From positions 39,712 to 103,711 of the forward strand of contig JAPPBY010000007.1 in assembly GCA_026702615.1 (NCBI GenBank): a stretch of DNA of 64,000 nt, written 5' to 3'. The DNA comes from Chloroflexota bacterium. Its GTDB lineage: Bacteria; Chloroflexota; Dehalococcoidia; Tepidiformales; Tepidiformaceae. Of this stretch, positions 1 to 9,133 are shown piece by piece. The notes beneath the pieces were generated by a model that saw nothing but the letters and a program-made list of their open reading frames with translations, had not been told where the DNA came from and made no database searches. Numbering within the stretch: the first letter of the stretch is position 1; each line of letters opens with the position of its first letter. Position numbers and translations under genes: made by a program.

Positions 1-793
1 GGCTTTCGGGCTGGGACGGCGGACGCGGAGCAAAGTCTTCCCGATGGGGCTCGCGGTCGTCGCGGCGATCCCGGCGCTGGGCTACCTGATGGCGGCAGCC
101 TTCATCGACATCGACATCTCGGACGCGATCGGGGCGGAGGACTACTTCACTTCGACCTTCTTCTTCCCGCCGGCGGCCTTGATGCTGTTCGTGGCGGCGG
201 TCGCGCCGGAACTGCTGGGGCGCGACCAGCGGCACGCGACGCTGCCGCTCTACTTCTCGCGGGGGTTGAGCCGGCAGGACTACGCCCTGGCGCGGTACGC
301 CTCGATGGCGACGGCGCTGCTGGCGCTGACCCTGCTACCACAGGCGCTCCTGTTCTTCGGCAACGCGCTCGTGGTGGACAGCTTCGGTGGCTACTTCCAG
401 GACGAGTGGGGGCAGGTCGGGCCGATCATCGGCAGCAGCATCCTGATCTCGCTTTTCTTCGCCGCAATCGGGATGGTGATCTCCGCGCAGAGCGGGCGGC
501 GCGCGTTCGCCACCATCGGCGTGATCGCGCCGTTTGTGTTCCTCCCCATCATCTCGGGCGTGCTGGTCGGGGTGGTGGAGAACTTCATCGGCCGGCTCGG
601 CGTCTTCCTGAACCCGTTCTTCGTGATCGATGGGTTCACGTACTGGTTCTTCGACGCCGCTCCGGACCTCGGCGAGGGACACCCGCTTAACACCGCGGAC
701 TTTGCCGGGGGCTGGTACTTCTTCTTCGCGCTGGCGTTGACGGCTATCGCGGTCGCGCTGCTGGTGCGCCACTACGGACGGCGAAGCCTATGA
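1..793 (+). CDS. ABC-2 type transporter permease (5' end truncated by window edge)
   Basis: Hydrophobic multi-TM protein; frame stays open upstream of the ATG at 44 (AFGLGRRTRSKVFPM...), so the true start is outside the window; ATGA overlap with next gene. Confidence 0.8.
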   Translation, partial: AFGLGRRTRSKVFPMGLAVVAAIPALGYLMAAAFIDIDISDAIGAEDYFTSTFFFPPAALMLFVAAVAPELLGRDQRHATLPLYFSRGLSRQDYALARYASMATALLALTLLPQALLFFGNALVVDSFGGYFQDEWGQVGPIIGSSILISLFFAAIGMVISAQSGRRAFATIGVIAPFVFLPIISGVLVGVVENFIGRLGVFLNPFFVIDGFTYWFFDAAPDLGEGHPLNTADFAGGWYFFFALALTAIAVALLVRHYGRRSL

Positions 794-1728
794 GCACGGA
801 GGAAGGGACAGCGCCCCAGGCCGCGGTCGAGGTCGTCGACGTCTCACGCTGGTACGGCAACGTGGTGGCGGTGAACGGCATCTCGTTCGCGCTCGAGCCG
901 GGCGTGACGGGATTGCTCGGGCCGAACGGTGCGGGGAAGACGACGCTGCTGAACATGATCGCGGGTTTCCTGAAGCCTTCGGTGGGGGACGTGCAGGTGC
1001 TGGGGGAGACCTCCTTCGGAAACCCGGACATCTACCGGCGAGTCGCCCTCGTACCGGAGCGGGAAGCGGTGTACGACTTCCAGACCGGCCACCAGTTCGT
1101 GTTGATGAGCGCACGGATGCACGGGCTTCCCGACGCGCAGGAAGCCGCGCTGCGGGCGCTGCACATGGTCGAGATGGTGGGTGACGCGGATCGGGCGACG
1201 GGCGGGTACTCGAAGGGGATGAAGCAACGCGTCAAGATCGCCGCCGCCCTGGTCCACGACCCCGAGGTGCTGCTGCTGGACGAGCCGTTCAACGGCATGG
1301 ACCCGCGCCAGCGCCTGCAGATGATGGAGCTTCTGGGCCGGATGGCGGAACAGGGGCGGACGATCCTGTTTTCGTCGCACATTCTGGAAGAGGTCGAGCG
1401 GCTGGGGGAGAACGTCCTGGTCGTGGTCGCGGGGCGGCTGGCGGCATCCGGAGACTTTCGCGCGATTCGCAAGCTGATGACAGACCGGCCGCACACGATC
1501 ACGATTCGATCGAGCGACAACCGCGGCCTCGCGCGGACACTGATGGCGGAAGAGAGCGTCTTCGGCGTCGAGCTGACGGACGGGAAGATCGTGGTGCGGA
1601 CGAACGAGCTCGGCGCCTTTACCTCGATGGCGCCGCGAGCGGCACAGGAGGCAGGCGCCTCGCTGTTCGAGGTGCGCCCCGAGGACGAGTCGCTGGAGAG
1701 CGTTTTCGAATACCTGGTGACGCGATGA
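790..1728 (+). CDS. ABC transporter ATP-binding protein
   Basis: Walker A GPNGAGKTT, signature YSKGMKQR, Walker B VLLLDEPF. Confidence 0.95.
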   Translation: MSTEEGTAPQAAVEVVDVSRWYGNVVAVNGISFALEPGVTGLLGPNGAGKTTLLNMIAGFLKPSVGDVQVLGETSFGNPDIYRRVALVPEREAVYDFQTGHQFVLMSARMHGLPDAQEAALRALHMVEMVGDADRATGGYSKGMKQRVKIAAALVHDPEVLLLDEPFNGMDPRQRLQMMELLGRMAEQGRTILFSSHILEEVERLGENVLVVVAGRLAASGDFRAIRKLMTDRPHTITIRSSDNRGLARTLMAEESVFGVELTDGKIVVRTNELGAFTSMAPRAAQEAGASLFEVRPEDESLESVFEYLVTR

Positions 1729-2465
1729 CGTGGCTGGTCCTGACCCTGACGCTGCGACAGCTGCTGGGGCAGAAGCGGACCCTGTTCCTGGCGGCAGTGG
1801 GATTGCTGCCCGTGCTGGCCGCCATCATCTTCCGGGCGGCCGGCGACGGCGACGAGTCGGCCGCCGAGTTTGCCGCACAGGTCGTGCTGAACGCGCTCGT
1901 CATCAACATCCTGCTCCCCCTGACGGCCCTGGTGCTGGCGACGGCCTCGCTGGGGAGCGAGATCGAGGACGGGACGATCGTCTACCTGCTCTCGAAGCCG
2001 GCGGAGCGCTGGCGCATCGTCGCCGGGAAGCTGCTGGCGGCGTGGGGGGCGACGGCGGTGCTGGTGCTCGCAAGCGCCCTGGTCAGTGGGGTCGTCGCGC
2101 TGGCAGGGGAGGGGGAGTCGCGCCTCCTGATCGGGTTCCTGGTCGCCATCGCGGTAGGGTCGCTGGCGTACTCGTCGGTCTTCGTCCTGCTCAGCCTGGT
2201 GACCTCGCGGGCGCTGTTCGTGGGGCTGGCCTACGCCTTCATCTGGGAGGCCGTGATCACAAACTTCGCCCCGGGTGTGCAGCGGTTCAGCATCCGCGAG
2301 TTCACGGCTTCGATCGCGGAGGCGGTGGGCGACACAAACCCGTGGGTGTTCGACGCAGACCTCGGCACGACGTACTCGGTAATCCTGCTAGTGGTGGTGA
2401 CTGCGGTTGGGGCGGCCCTGGCGGTGCGGCGACTCTCGCGGTTCGAACTGAGCGAGGCGCCCTAG
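1725..2465 (+). CDS. ABC transporter permease
   Basis: Multi-TM ABC-2 type protein, 4-bp overlap with ATPase gene. Confidence 0.85.
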   Translation: MTWLVLTLTLRQLLGQKRTLFLAAVGLLPVLAAIIFRAAGDGDESAAEFAAQVVLNALVINILLPLTALVLATASLGSEIEDGTIVYLLSKPAERWRIVAGKLLAAWGATAVLVLASALVSGVVALAGEGESRLLIGFLVAIAVGSLAYSSVFVLLSLVTSRALFVGLAYAFIWEAVITNFAPGVQRFSIREFTASIAEAVGDTNPWVFDADLGTTYSVILLVVVTAVGAALAVRRLSRFELSEAP

Positions 2466-2471
2466 GAGGGG

Positions 2472-3338
2472 TCAGGAGCCGTCGCCGCGGAGCAGGTCCT
2501 CCACGTCGCGGAGGACATCGTCGGCGGAGAGCTCGGTGTCGGGCTCGATGACGGGCGGATCACCCTCCTGATACTGCTCTTCGAGGGCCCGTACGTACTG
2601 GACGATCTGGTCGTCGCCGCTCGACGCCTCCTCCACGCGCTGGAGGAAGGCCGAGCACTCGCGTTGAAGCTCGTCGAGACCGGGCACGTAGCCGACCATG
2701 GGTTCAAGCGCACGAAGGAGGGCGAGGGTGGCAGGCGGGTTCTCGTCGACGCTGAGGTAGTGGGGGACGGAGGCGGCGACGCTCACGAGGGGGAGGCCGT
2801 GCTTGCGCATGGCATCGTGGAGGACGCCGATGATACCCGTGGGCCCCTGGTAGCGGGAGGGGGAGAAGCCGAAGCGACGCGCGAGGGCCGCATCGGCGGC
2901 GCTACCGCTGACGGGGATGGGGCGGGTGTGGGGGGTAGCGGCCGGCCGCGCGACGAGCGTGCAGACGAGCGACGGCTGGAGGGCGGCGATGGCGCTCGCG
3001 AAGCGCGAGGCGAACGGCTCCCAGCGCAGGTTCGGCTCGGTGCCGGTGATCGCGACGAGGTCGTGGGAGGCGTCGCTCAGGCTGGCGGCCCAGGCCTCGT
3101 TGGTGGGCCACGTAATCTCGCGCAGGCCGCCCTCGACCAGCCGGACCTCGGGGCGCGTCTCCGTGAAGACGAAGTACTCCTCGGGATCGACGGTGATGAA
3201 GCGCTCGGCGTTGCTGGCCTCGATCAGGTGGCGGGCGGCGTCGATGGTGACCGTGCCCGTATCGCTCCAGCCGGTGAACGCCATGACGACCACGGGGGAC
3301 CGCAGCCCCTCGACCGGCGAGACCTCAAATCCGTCCAC
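2472..3338 (-). CDS. PAC2 family protein (proteasome assembly chaperone-like)
   Basis: SPVVVMAFTGWSDTGTV... and YFVFTETRPEVRL motifs typical of bacterial PAC2 family. Confidence 0.85.
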   Translation of the reverse strand: MDGFEVSPVEGLRSPVVVMAFTGWSDTGTVTIDAARHLIEASNAERFITVDPEEYFVFTETRPEVRLVEGGLREITWPTNEAWAASLSDASHDLVAITGTEPNLRWEPFASRFASAIAALQPSLVCTLVARPAATPHTRPIPVSGSAADAALARRFGFSPSRYQGPTGIIGVLHDAMRKHGLPLVSVAASVPHYLSVDENPPATLALLRALEPMVGYVPGLDELQRECSAFLQRVEEASSGDDQIVQYVRALEEQYQEGDPPVIEPDTELSADDVLRDVEDLLRGDGS

Positions 3339-3397
3339 GCAGCTATCGTAGCGGGTGGTGTGGTTAGGGGGCGGGGCGGGTACGACACAGATCTCAG

Positions 3398-3447
3398 TGG
3401 CATTACTTTAGTAGGAAAGTAAGGACTTATACGCTAGAGTAATGCCA
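3398..3447 (+). promoter_or_regulatory. Near-perfect 14-bp inverted repeat flanking a -10-like TTATACG, candidate vapBC operator
   Basis: TGGCATTACTTTAG (3398-3411) and CTAGAGTAATGCCA (3434-3447), one mismatch, ending 11 bp before the antitoxin GTG. Confidence 0.6.
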
Positions 3448-3458
3448 AGAGGTGACTG

Positions 3459-3692
3459 GTGATTGAGTCCGGAGTCACGGCAAAGGGGCAGACGACGTTG
3501 CCGAAAGCGGTGCGGGAGGCCTTGTCGGTGAAGCCCGGAGATCGAGTGCGGTACGTGATCCAGGATGGGGAAGTCCGGATTCTCAAGGCAGGGCCAATAG
3601 ACCGTCTCTTTGGGATTCTCCAGTACGACGGCCCGCCTGTGTCTCTGGAGGAGATGGACCAGGCTGTCGCTGAAGGTGCGTCGGACGCGTGA
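3459..3692 (+). CDS. AbrB/MazE/SpoVT-type antitoxin (VapB-like)
   Basis: SGVTAKGQTTLPKAVREALSVKPGDRVRYVI swapped-hairpin motif; overlaps PIN gene. Confidence 0.9.
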   Translation: MIESGVTAKGQTTLPKAVREALSVKPGDRVRYVIQDGEVRILKAGPIDRLFGILQYDGPPVSLEEMDQAVAEGASDA

Positions 3693-4105
3693 TCGCGCTC
3701 GACACGAACGTGCTGGTCCGCTACCTCGTGCGGGACCATGCCGAACACGCAGAGGCCGCACGAGCACTCCTTGAGGGATTGACTCCGGAACGACCTGCGT
3801 TCGTTTGCCGCGAGGTCGCACTTGAGGTGGTCTGGGTGCTGGAACGGGCCTACCGCTTCCCGCGGTCCCAGATCGCCAGCGTCCTGCTCGAACTGCTCGC
3901 AACCGACAGCTTGATCTTCGAGGCTTCCGACGACGTCGCGCGCGCGGCGTGGCTCTACCGGCAGGGCGGCCCGGGGTTCTCAGACCGGATGGTCCTGGCA
4001 GCGGCGGGGCGAGTTGAAGCAGCACCGCTGTACACATTCGACCGCCGGCTCTCGCGGGTGGAGGGAGCAGAACTGGCGGGAGCGGGCCAGGAGGGGAGCA
4101 GCTAG
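3689..4105 (+). CDS. PIN-domain toxin ribonuclease (VapC-like)
   Basis: MIALDTNVLVRYLVRD N-terminus, downstream acidic residues (GPGFSDRMVLA), paired with antitoxin. Confidence 0.9.
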   Translation: MIALDTNVLVRYLVRDHAEHAEAARALLEGLTPERPAFVCREVALEVVWVLERAYRFPRSQIASVLLELLATDSLIFEASDDVARAAWLYRQGGPGFSDRMVLAAAGRVEAAPLYTFDRRLSRVEGAELAGAGQEGSS

Positions 4106-4941
4106 CGGCCGCCGGAGAGGGGTGGGCGCTGGGGACCGCGGCGGTGGTACATGGGAGAGCCGTCGCCGCCGTGCCGGAGCATGACGACCTCGGCCATGAT
4201 GCTGATGGCGATCTCCTCCGGCGTCTCGGCGCCGATCGCGAGGCCGATGGGGGTGCGCACCTTGGCCAGCTCGTCCGGGTCGAAACCCTCCTCGCGCAGG
4301 TGTTCGAGGACGGCGGCGGTGCGGCGCTTCGAGCCGATCATGCCGACGTAGCCCGCATCCCGGCCGAGACAGCGGCGCAGGGAGAGCTCGTCCTGCTTAT
4401 GGCCGCGCGTGACCATCACGATGGCCGTGTTGGGGTTGATGGGGAAGCGGTCGAGGGCCTCCTCGAAGTCGTCGCATATGACCTCGTCGGCCTCGGGCAG
4501 GAGCTCGGGGTCGGCGAAATCCTCACGGTCGTCCAGAACGGCGACGTGGTAATCGAGGAAGTCGGCGAGCTTCGCGAGGGCGCGACCGATGTGGCCCGCG
4601 CCCACGACGAGGAAGACCGGCTTCGACTCGACAACTTCGAGGTACACGCTCGTGGCCTCGGGGAGGACGCGCTCGGAAAGGCCGTCGGGGCCGTCGTAGA
4701 CGGTCTCGGCGGCGTGGCGCCGGAAGGCGTCGGGTGCGCGGTCGGCAACAAGGTCGTCGAGACGAGGGTCGCCAAGAGTGCCACTGCGGCCGCCGCTGGG
4801 GTCGACGAGGAGCTTCGCTCCCTGCACCAGGGAGGGCGCGCCCGGCTCAAGAACGGTGGCAAGCAGGACGGGCTCGCCGCCGCTTGCGGCTTCAAGGAGG
4901 CGCTCGGTGTGGTCGCGCATAAAGGGAAGTGTACGGCGCAC
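4102..4941 (-). CDS. XdhC/CoxF family protein
   Basis: [34 protein letters not shown] and [10 protein letters not shown], hallmark XdhC Rossmann motifs. Confidence 0.9.
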   Translation of the reverse strand: MRRTLPFMRDHTERLLEAASGGEPVLLATVLEPGAPSLVQGAKLLVDPSGGRSGTLGDPRLDDLVADRAPDAFRRHAAETVYDGPDGLSERVLPEATSVYLEVVESKPVFLVVGAGHIGRALAKLADFLDYHVAVLDDREDFADPELLPEADEVICDDFEEALDRFPINPNTAIVMVTRGHKQDELSLRRCLGRDAGYVGMIGSKRRTAAVLEHLREEGFDPDELAKVRTPIGLAIGAETPEEIAISIMAEVVMLRHGGDGSPMYHRRGPQRPPLSGGR

Positions 4942-4991
4942 GGGTGGGGATCGCGCTACGATCGGCCGACATCACAACAACGAGGGCGCGC

Positions 4992-6239
4992 ATGAGCGCA
5001 CTGCAGGAACGGGATCCGGAAGTCGCCGCGGTGATCGCGGCGGAGGAGAAGCGTCAGACGGAGACGCTGGAGATCATCGCGAGCGAGAACTACGCCTCGG
5101 CAGCCGTGCTGGAGGCAACGGGCTCGGTACTCACGAACAAATACGCCGAGGGCTACCCGGGCAAGCGGTACTACGCGGGCAACGCACACTCGGACGAGGT
5201 CGAGTCGCTCGCGATCGAGCGGGCGAAGGCGCTCTTCGGGGCGGAGCACGCGAACGTGCAGCCGACCTCGGGGGCGGAGGCCAACATGGCCGCCTACCTC
5301 GCGTTCGCGGACCCGGGGGACACGTTCCTCGGGCTGGAGCTGACCCAGGGCGGGCACCTGACGCACGGCTCCCCCGTGAACTTCAGCGGGCGGCTCTACA
5401 ACTTCGTTCCCTACTCCGTGGACCGCGAGACCGAAGTGGTCGACATGGCGACAGTCGCGGAGCTGGCCGCGGAGGCGAAGCCTCGCATTATCGTGACGGG
5501 AGCGACGGCGTATCCGCGGCAGTTCGACTTTCCCGCGTTCGCCCAGATCGCGCAGGACGTGGGGGCGCTGCTGCTGGTCGACATGTCGCACTTCGCGGGG
5601 CTGGTGGCGGGGGGCGCGCACCCCTCGCCGGTGCCCCACGCCGACATCGTCACCACCACGACGCACAAGACGCTGCGGGGTCCGCGCGGGGCCCTCGCGC
5701 TCACGAAGGAAGAGCACGGGGCAGCGCTCGACAAGGCGGTCTTCCCCGGCACGCAGGGCGGACCGCACATGCACAGCATCGCCGCCAAGGCGGTAGCCTT
5801 CGGCGAAGCGGCGAAGCCAGAGTTCCAGGCCTACGCAGCCAAGATCGTGGAGAACGCGGCAACGCTGGCGGAGGCGCTGCAGGAGGGCGGCCTGCGGCTC
5901 GTATCGGGCGGCACGGACACCCACCTCATCCTGATCGACTGCAGCACGCTCGGCATCAGCGGTATGAAGGCGCAGAACGCCCTGCAGGGCTCGGGCATCA
6001 TCGCGAACAAGAACACGATCCCGTACGACGAGCGTTCCCCGTTCGTGACCAGCGGGCTACGCATCGGTACGCCCGCCCTGACCTCGCGGGGCATGGGGGC
6101 GGACGAGATGCGGCGGCTGGCGGCGTGGATCGCGCATGTCCTGAAGGACCCCGACGGCGAGGGCGTGCGCGAGGGCGTTCGGCAGGAGGTCGCGGAGTTC
6201 GCGAGGGCGTATCCCGTGCCGGGAATCACCGACGCCTAA
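4992..6239 (+). CDS. glyA: Serine hydroxymethyltransferase
   Basis: [36 protein letters not shown] motifs; ATG at 4992. Confidence 0.97.
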   Translation: MSALQERDPEVAAVIAAEEKRQTETLEIIASENYASAAVLEATGSVLTNKYAEGYPGKRYYAGNAHSDEVESLAIERAKALFGAEHANVQPTSGAEANMAAYLAFADPGDTFLGLELTQGGHLTHGSPVNFSGRLYNFVPYSVDRETEVVDMATVAELAAEAKPRIIVTGATAYPRQFDFPAFAQIAQDVGALLLVDMSHFAGLVAGGAHPSPVPHADIVTTTTHKTLRGPRGALALTKEEHGAALDKAVFPGTQGGPHMHSIAAKAVAFGEAAKPEFQAYAAKIVENAATLAEALQEGGLRLVSGGTDTHLILIDCSTLGISGMKAQNALQGSGIIANKNTIPYDERSPFVTSGLRIGTPALTSRGMGADEMRRLAAWIAHVLKDPDGEGVREGVRQEVAEFARAYPVPGITDA

Positions 6240-6314
6240 AGAAGCGCGCATCTGGCACCGTCATTGCATTGAGCACACATGGGGGCAGTGCTACGCTCCC
6301 TGAGCAGCCGGGCG

Positions 6315-6334
6315 CCCCGACCGCGGAGTCGGGG
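6315..6334 (+). promoter_or_regulatory. Hairpin in rpsF leader (CCCCGAC-cgcgga-GTCGGGG)
   Basis: Perfect 7-bp stem 29 nt before rpsF ATG. Confidence 0.4.
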
Positions 6335-6363
6335 GAAACCCACCGTTCGGTATCCGGAGCGCT

Positions 6364-7146
6364 ATGCGCGAGTACGAATTGATGGCCGTGTACGACCTCG
6401 CAGTGATCGAGGAAGGCGGCCAGGACGCCAGCGTCCAACACCTCACCACTCTTGTCGAACGAAACGGCGGGTCGGTCACGGAGGTCGACCACTGGGGCCG
6501 GCGCCGTCTGGCCTACCCCATGAACAAGCAGCTCGATGCGGACTTCATCGTCACACGGATCGAGCTCGACCCACAGGCAGTGAAGCCGCTGAACGCGGAC
6601 TTCGAGATCGAGGAGCGGGTCTACCGCCACCTGGTCGTGCGGGCGGACGAGTTGCCGCCGCCGCGGCCTGCGCTCGCACCCGCGGGGTCGCGGGGACCGG
6701 GTTCGCCGACCGGGCCGAGGTTCGAGGGCGCGCCTGAGGCGCCCTCCGCCCCGGCGCCAATGCCGCCAGCCGACGCTCCTCCCGCCTCCGAGGCCTCGGC
6801 TGCTCCCGCACCAGAGGCCGAGGCCGCTCCTCCCGCCGCCGAGGCTGAGGCTGCTCCCGCCGTCGAGGCTGAAGCAGCTCCGGCTACCGAGGCTGAGGCT
6901 GCTCCCGCCGTCGAGGCTGAAGCAGCTCCGGCTACCGAGGCTGAGCCTGCTCCCATCGCCGAGGCTGAGGCGGCTCCGGCTGCCGAAGCGGAGGCTCCCG
7001 CAACCGCGGAAGCTGCCGACGAGGCCCCCGCCGCGGAAGCCGAACCAGACGAGACCACGACCCCCGAAGAAGAAGCCGCACCGGCCCCAGAGGCCAGTGC
7101 GGAAGAGTCCGAACCGCAGGCGGACGACGACACCGCGAAGGAGTAG
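6364..7146 (+). CDS. rpsF: 30S ribosomal protein S6 with long Ala/Glu-rich C-terminal extension
   Basis: MREYELMAVYDLAVIEE...GRRRLAYPMNKQLDADFIVTRIELD core; followed by ssb and rpsR. Confidence 0.93.
   Translation: MREYELMAVYDLAVIEEGGQDASVQHLTTLVERNGGSVTEVDHWGRRRLAYPMNKQLDADFIVTRIELDPQAVKPLNADFEIEERVYRHLVVRADELPPPRPALAPAGSRGPGSPTGPRFEGAPEAPSAPAPMPPADAPPASEASAAPAPEAEAAPPAAEAEAAPAVEAEAAPATEAEAAPAVEAEAAPATEAEPAPIAEAEAAPAAEAEAPATAEAADEAPAAEAEPDETTTPEEEAAPAPEASAEESEPQADDDTAKE
6853..6948 (+). repeat. 48-bp tandem duplication in the rpsF tail
   Basis: gctcccgccgtcgaggctgaagcagctccggctaccgaggctgaggct at 6853-6900 and 6901-6948, one mismatch. Confidence 0.9.
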
Positions 7147-7152
7147 CCGCAC

Positions 7153-7578
7153 ATGGGCAACCTCAACAAGGTGATGATCATTGGCAACACGGGCCGGGAC
7201 GCGGAGCTTCGCTATACCGCCAACGGCACGGCGGTGTCCGACTTCAGCATGGCCGTCAATTCGCGCCGCCGCGCCCAGCAGAGCGGCGAGTGGGAGGACG
7301 AGACCGAGTGGTTCCAGGTGGTGCTGTTCGGTGATCGCGCGGAGCGCATCAGCCAGTACATCACGAAGGGCAAGCAGCTCTACGTGGAAGGCCGCCTGCG
7401 GACCCGCAACTGGGACGATGACCAGGGCGTGCGCCACTACCGCACCGAGGTCATCGCGAACAACATCGAGTTCCTCGACCGCCGCGGCGAAGGCGGCGGT
7501 GGAGGTGACTGGGGTGGCGGCGGCGGCGGTAGCCGCGGCGCCGCGCCCTCCGACGTGGACGACCTGCCCTTCGAATAA
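7153..7578 (+). CDS. ssb: Single-stranded DNA-binding protein
   Basis: MGNLNKVMIIGNTGRDAELRYT OB fold, Gly-rich linker, acidic tip DDLPFE. Confidence 0.96.
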   Translation: MGNLNKVMIIGNTGRDAELRYTANGTAVSDFSMAVNSRRRAQQSGEWEDETEWFQVVLFGDRAERISQYITKGKQLYVEGRLRTRNWDDDQGVRHYRTEVIANNIEFLDRRGEGGGGGDWGGGGGGSRGAAPSDVDDLPFE

Positions 7579-7654
7579 ACGTACCCCGGGGCCGCTCGGC
7601 GGTCCCGCCACCCGGTGCGCCCGAGCGCACGAAACCCATCGGGAGGAGAACACG

Positions 7655-8113
7655 ATGACTGAACCACGACCATTCACGCCTCCGGCGGCTGCGCCGGGCG
7701 CAGGCGCACCACCAGGCCGCGACCGTCCCGGGGACTTCCGTCCGTCCGGCGACCGCCCACCCGGCGATCGACCGGGCGGCGATCGACCAGGCGGCGACCG
7801 CCGAGGTCCGGGGGACCGTCCCCGGCGGGGCGGCGGCGGGCGGCGCTTCGGCGGACGCCGGCGCCTGTGCCGCCTCTGCAACAAGGTGCGCTGCTCCCCA
7901 GGCGAGGAGTACAAGGTCGACTACAAGGACGTCGACCGGCTGCGGCACTTCATCAACGACCGCGGAAAGATCGAGCCGCGGCGGAAGCTGGCGACCTGCG
8001 CGCTGGCGCAGCGGGCGATCTCGCACGCGGTGAAGCGGGCGCGCCACGTGGGGTTGCTGCCCTACACGCTGCAGCACGTGCGCGAGACCCGCATCTTCCC
8101 GCTGCGGGGATAG
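7655..8113 (+). CDS. rpsR: 30S ribosomal protein S18 with basic Arg/Gly/Pro N-terminal extension
   Basis: CRLCNKV...DYKDVDRLRHFINDRGKIEPRR core; RBS ggaggag before ATG 7655. Confidence 0.93.
   Translation: MTEPRPFTPPAAAPGAGAPPGRDRPGDFRPSGDRPPGDRPGGDRPGGDRRGPGDRPRRGGGGRRFGGRRRLCRLCNKVRCSPGEEYKVDYKDVDRLRHFINDRGKIEPRRKLATCALAQRAISHAVKRARHVGLLPYTLQHVRETRIFPLRG
7748..7792 (+). repeat. 15-bp tandem repeats encoding GDRPP/GDRPG units in S18 N-terminus
   Basis: ggcgaccgcccaccc / ggcgatcgaccgggc / ggcgatcgaccaggc. Confidence 0.8.
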
Positions 8114-8125
8114 GGCCCCGACCCG

Positions 8126-9130
8126 ATGACGCGTCGCGACCGCACGACGGGGCTGCCCAGCGCCCAGCGGGGGCGGCGCGCCGCCGCGCGTGCGGGCGAA
8201 GACGGCGGGTTCTCCGTCCAGCGACTGACGCGCTTCGGGATCATCGGGGTGGCAGTGGCAGCCCTGCTCGTCGTGGTCGCCCTGCTGGCCTACAACTGGT
8301 ACGACAGCAGCATCGCGCAGCCCGGCAAAACGGTGCTGCGCGTGGGCGAGGAGGAGTTCTCCCTCTCGTACTACGCCGCACGTCTGCCCGAGTTCGCGCG
8401 GGCCGAGGGCGCCACCAGCGGCCTCCTGCTGACGGACGCGTTGCTGGGCAAGCTGGAAGAGGAAGGGCTCGTCCTGACGGCAGCGGCGGAACGCGGGATC
8501 GTGCTGAGCGATGACGACGTCACCGCCGCGATCGCGGTCTGGCTCGGCGTTCCCCTCGACACCTCCCGTGGCAGCCTGTTCGACAATCGCTACCGGGACG
8601 AACTGCGGAACTCGGGACTGAGCGACAGCCACTACCGCGAGCAGACTAGGGCGCGGGAGGCGGAGACTCGGCTCCGAGAATGGCTGCGCGAGGAGATCGG
8701 CGAGACGGGAGCCCTCTTGCACCTCCGCGTGGTGACAGCTGCCACGCTCGAGGAGGCGGAAGCCCTGCGGGCACGCATCGACGAGGGCGAGGACATGGGC
8801 ACGATCGCCCAGGTCGACTCGCTGCACGAGGCGTCGCGCCAGAACGACGGCCTCTGGACCACTCCCCCGGCGCTGCTCGAGGCGGCCCTTCAGGACGCGC
8901 TGGCCGGCGCCGAGGAAGGCGCGCTGCTGGACCCGGTGGAAGCCGGCGGCGCCTTCTGGGTGATCCGGCTGGAGACCCGGGAGGCGGCGGGGACCTACAC
9001 CGACCGGCACATCGCGGAGCTCACGGAGCTGCACTTCGAGGAAGCGATCGAAGCGGCACGCGAACGTGTGACAATCGAGCGCGACTTCACGACAGACGAC
9101 GCCAACTGGGCGATCGAAGAGGCGAGCTAG
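8126..9130 (+). CDS. Membrane-anchored SurA/PpiC-like peptidylprolyl isomerase or foldase
   Basis: N-terminal TM, SurA-N-like helical region, parvulin-like central domain (LHLRVVTAATLEEAEALRARIDEGEDMGTIAQ). Confidence 0.75.
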   Translation: MTRRDRTTGLPSAQRGRRAAARAGEDGGFSVQRLTRFGIIGVAVAALLVVVALLAYNWYDSSIAQPGKTVLRVGEEEFSLSYYAARLPEFARAEGATSGLLLTDALLGKLEEEGLVLTAAAERGIVLSDDDVTAAIAVWLGVPLDTSRGSLFDNRYRDELRNSGLSDSHYREQTRAREAETRLREWLREEIGETGALLHLRVVTAATLEEAEALRARIDEGEDMGTIAQVDSLHEASRQNDGLWTTPPALLEAALQDALAGAEEGALLDPVEAGGAFWVIRLETREAAGTYTDRHIAELTELHFEEAIEAARERVTIERDFTTDDANWAIEEAS

Positions 9131-9133
9131 ACC

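Noticed and set aside
4778-6382. 534-aa ORF overlapping glyA
   Set aside because: Frame-shifted relative to clear glyA homology; Arg/Gly-rich artifact.
7748-7792. Short direct repeats considered as CRISPR-like
   Set aside because: In-frame coding repeats without spacers; no CRISPR array or cas gene seen in the window.
6226-7914. 562-aa minus-strand ORF with GGGSSLSLGSRS repeats
   Set aside because: Antisense of rpsF, ssb and rpsR; repeats mirror the rpsF tail duplication.
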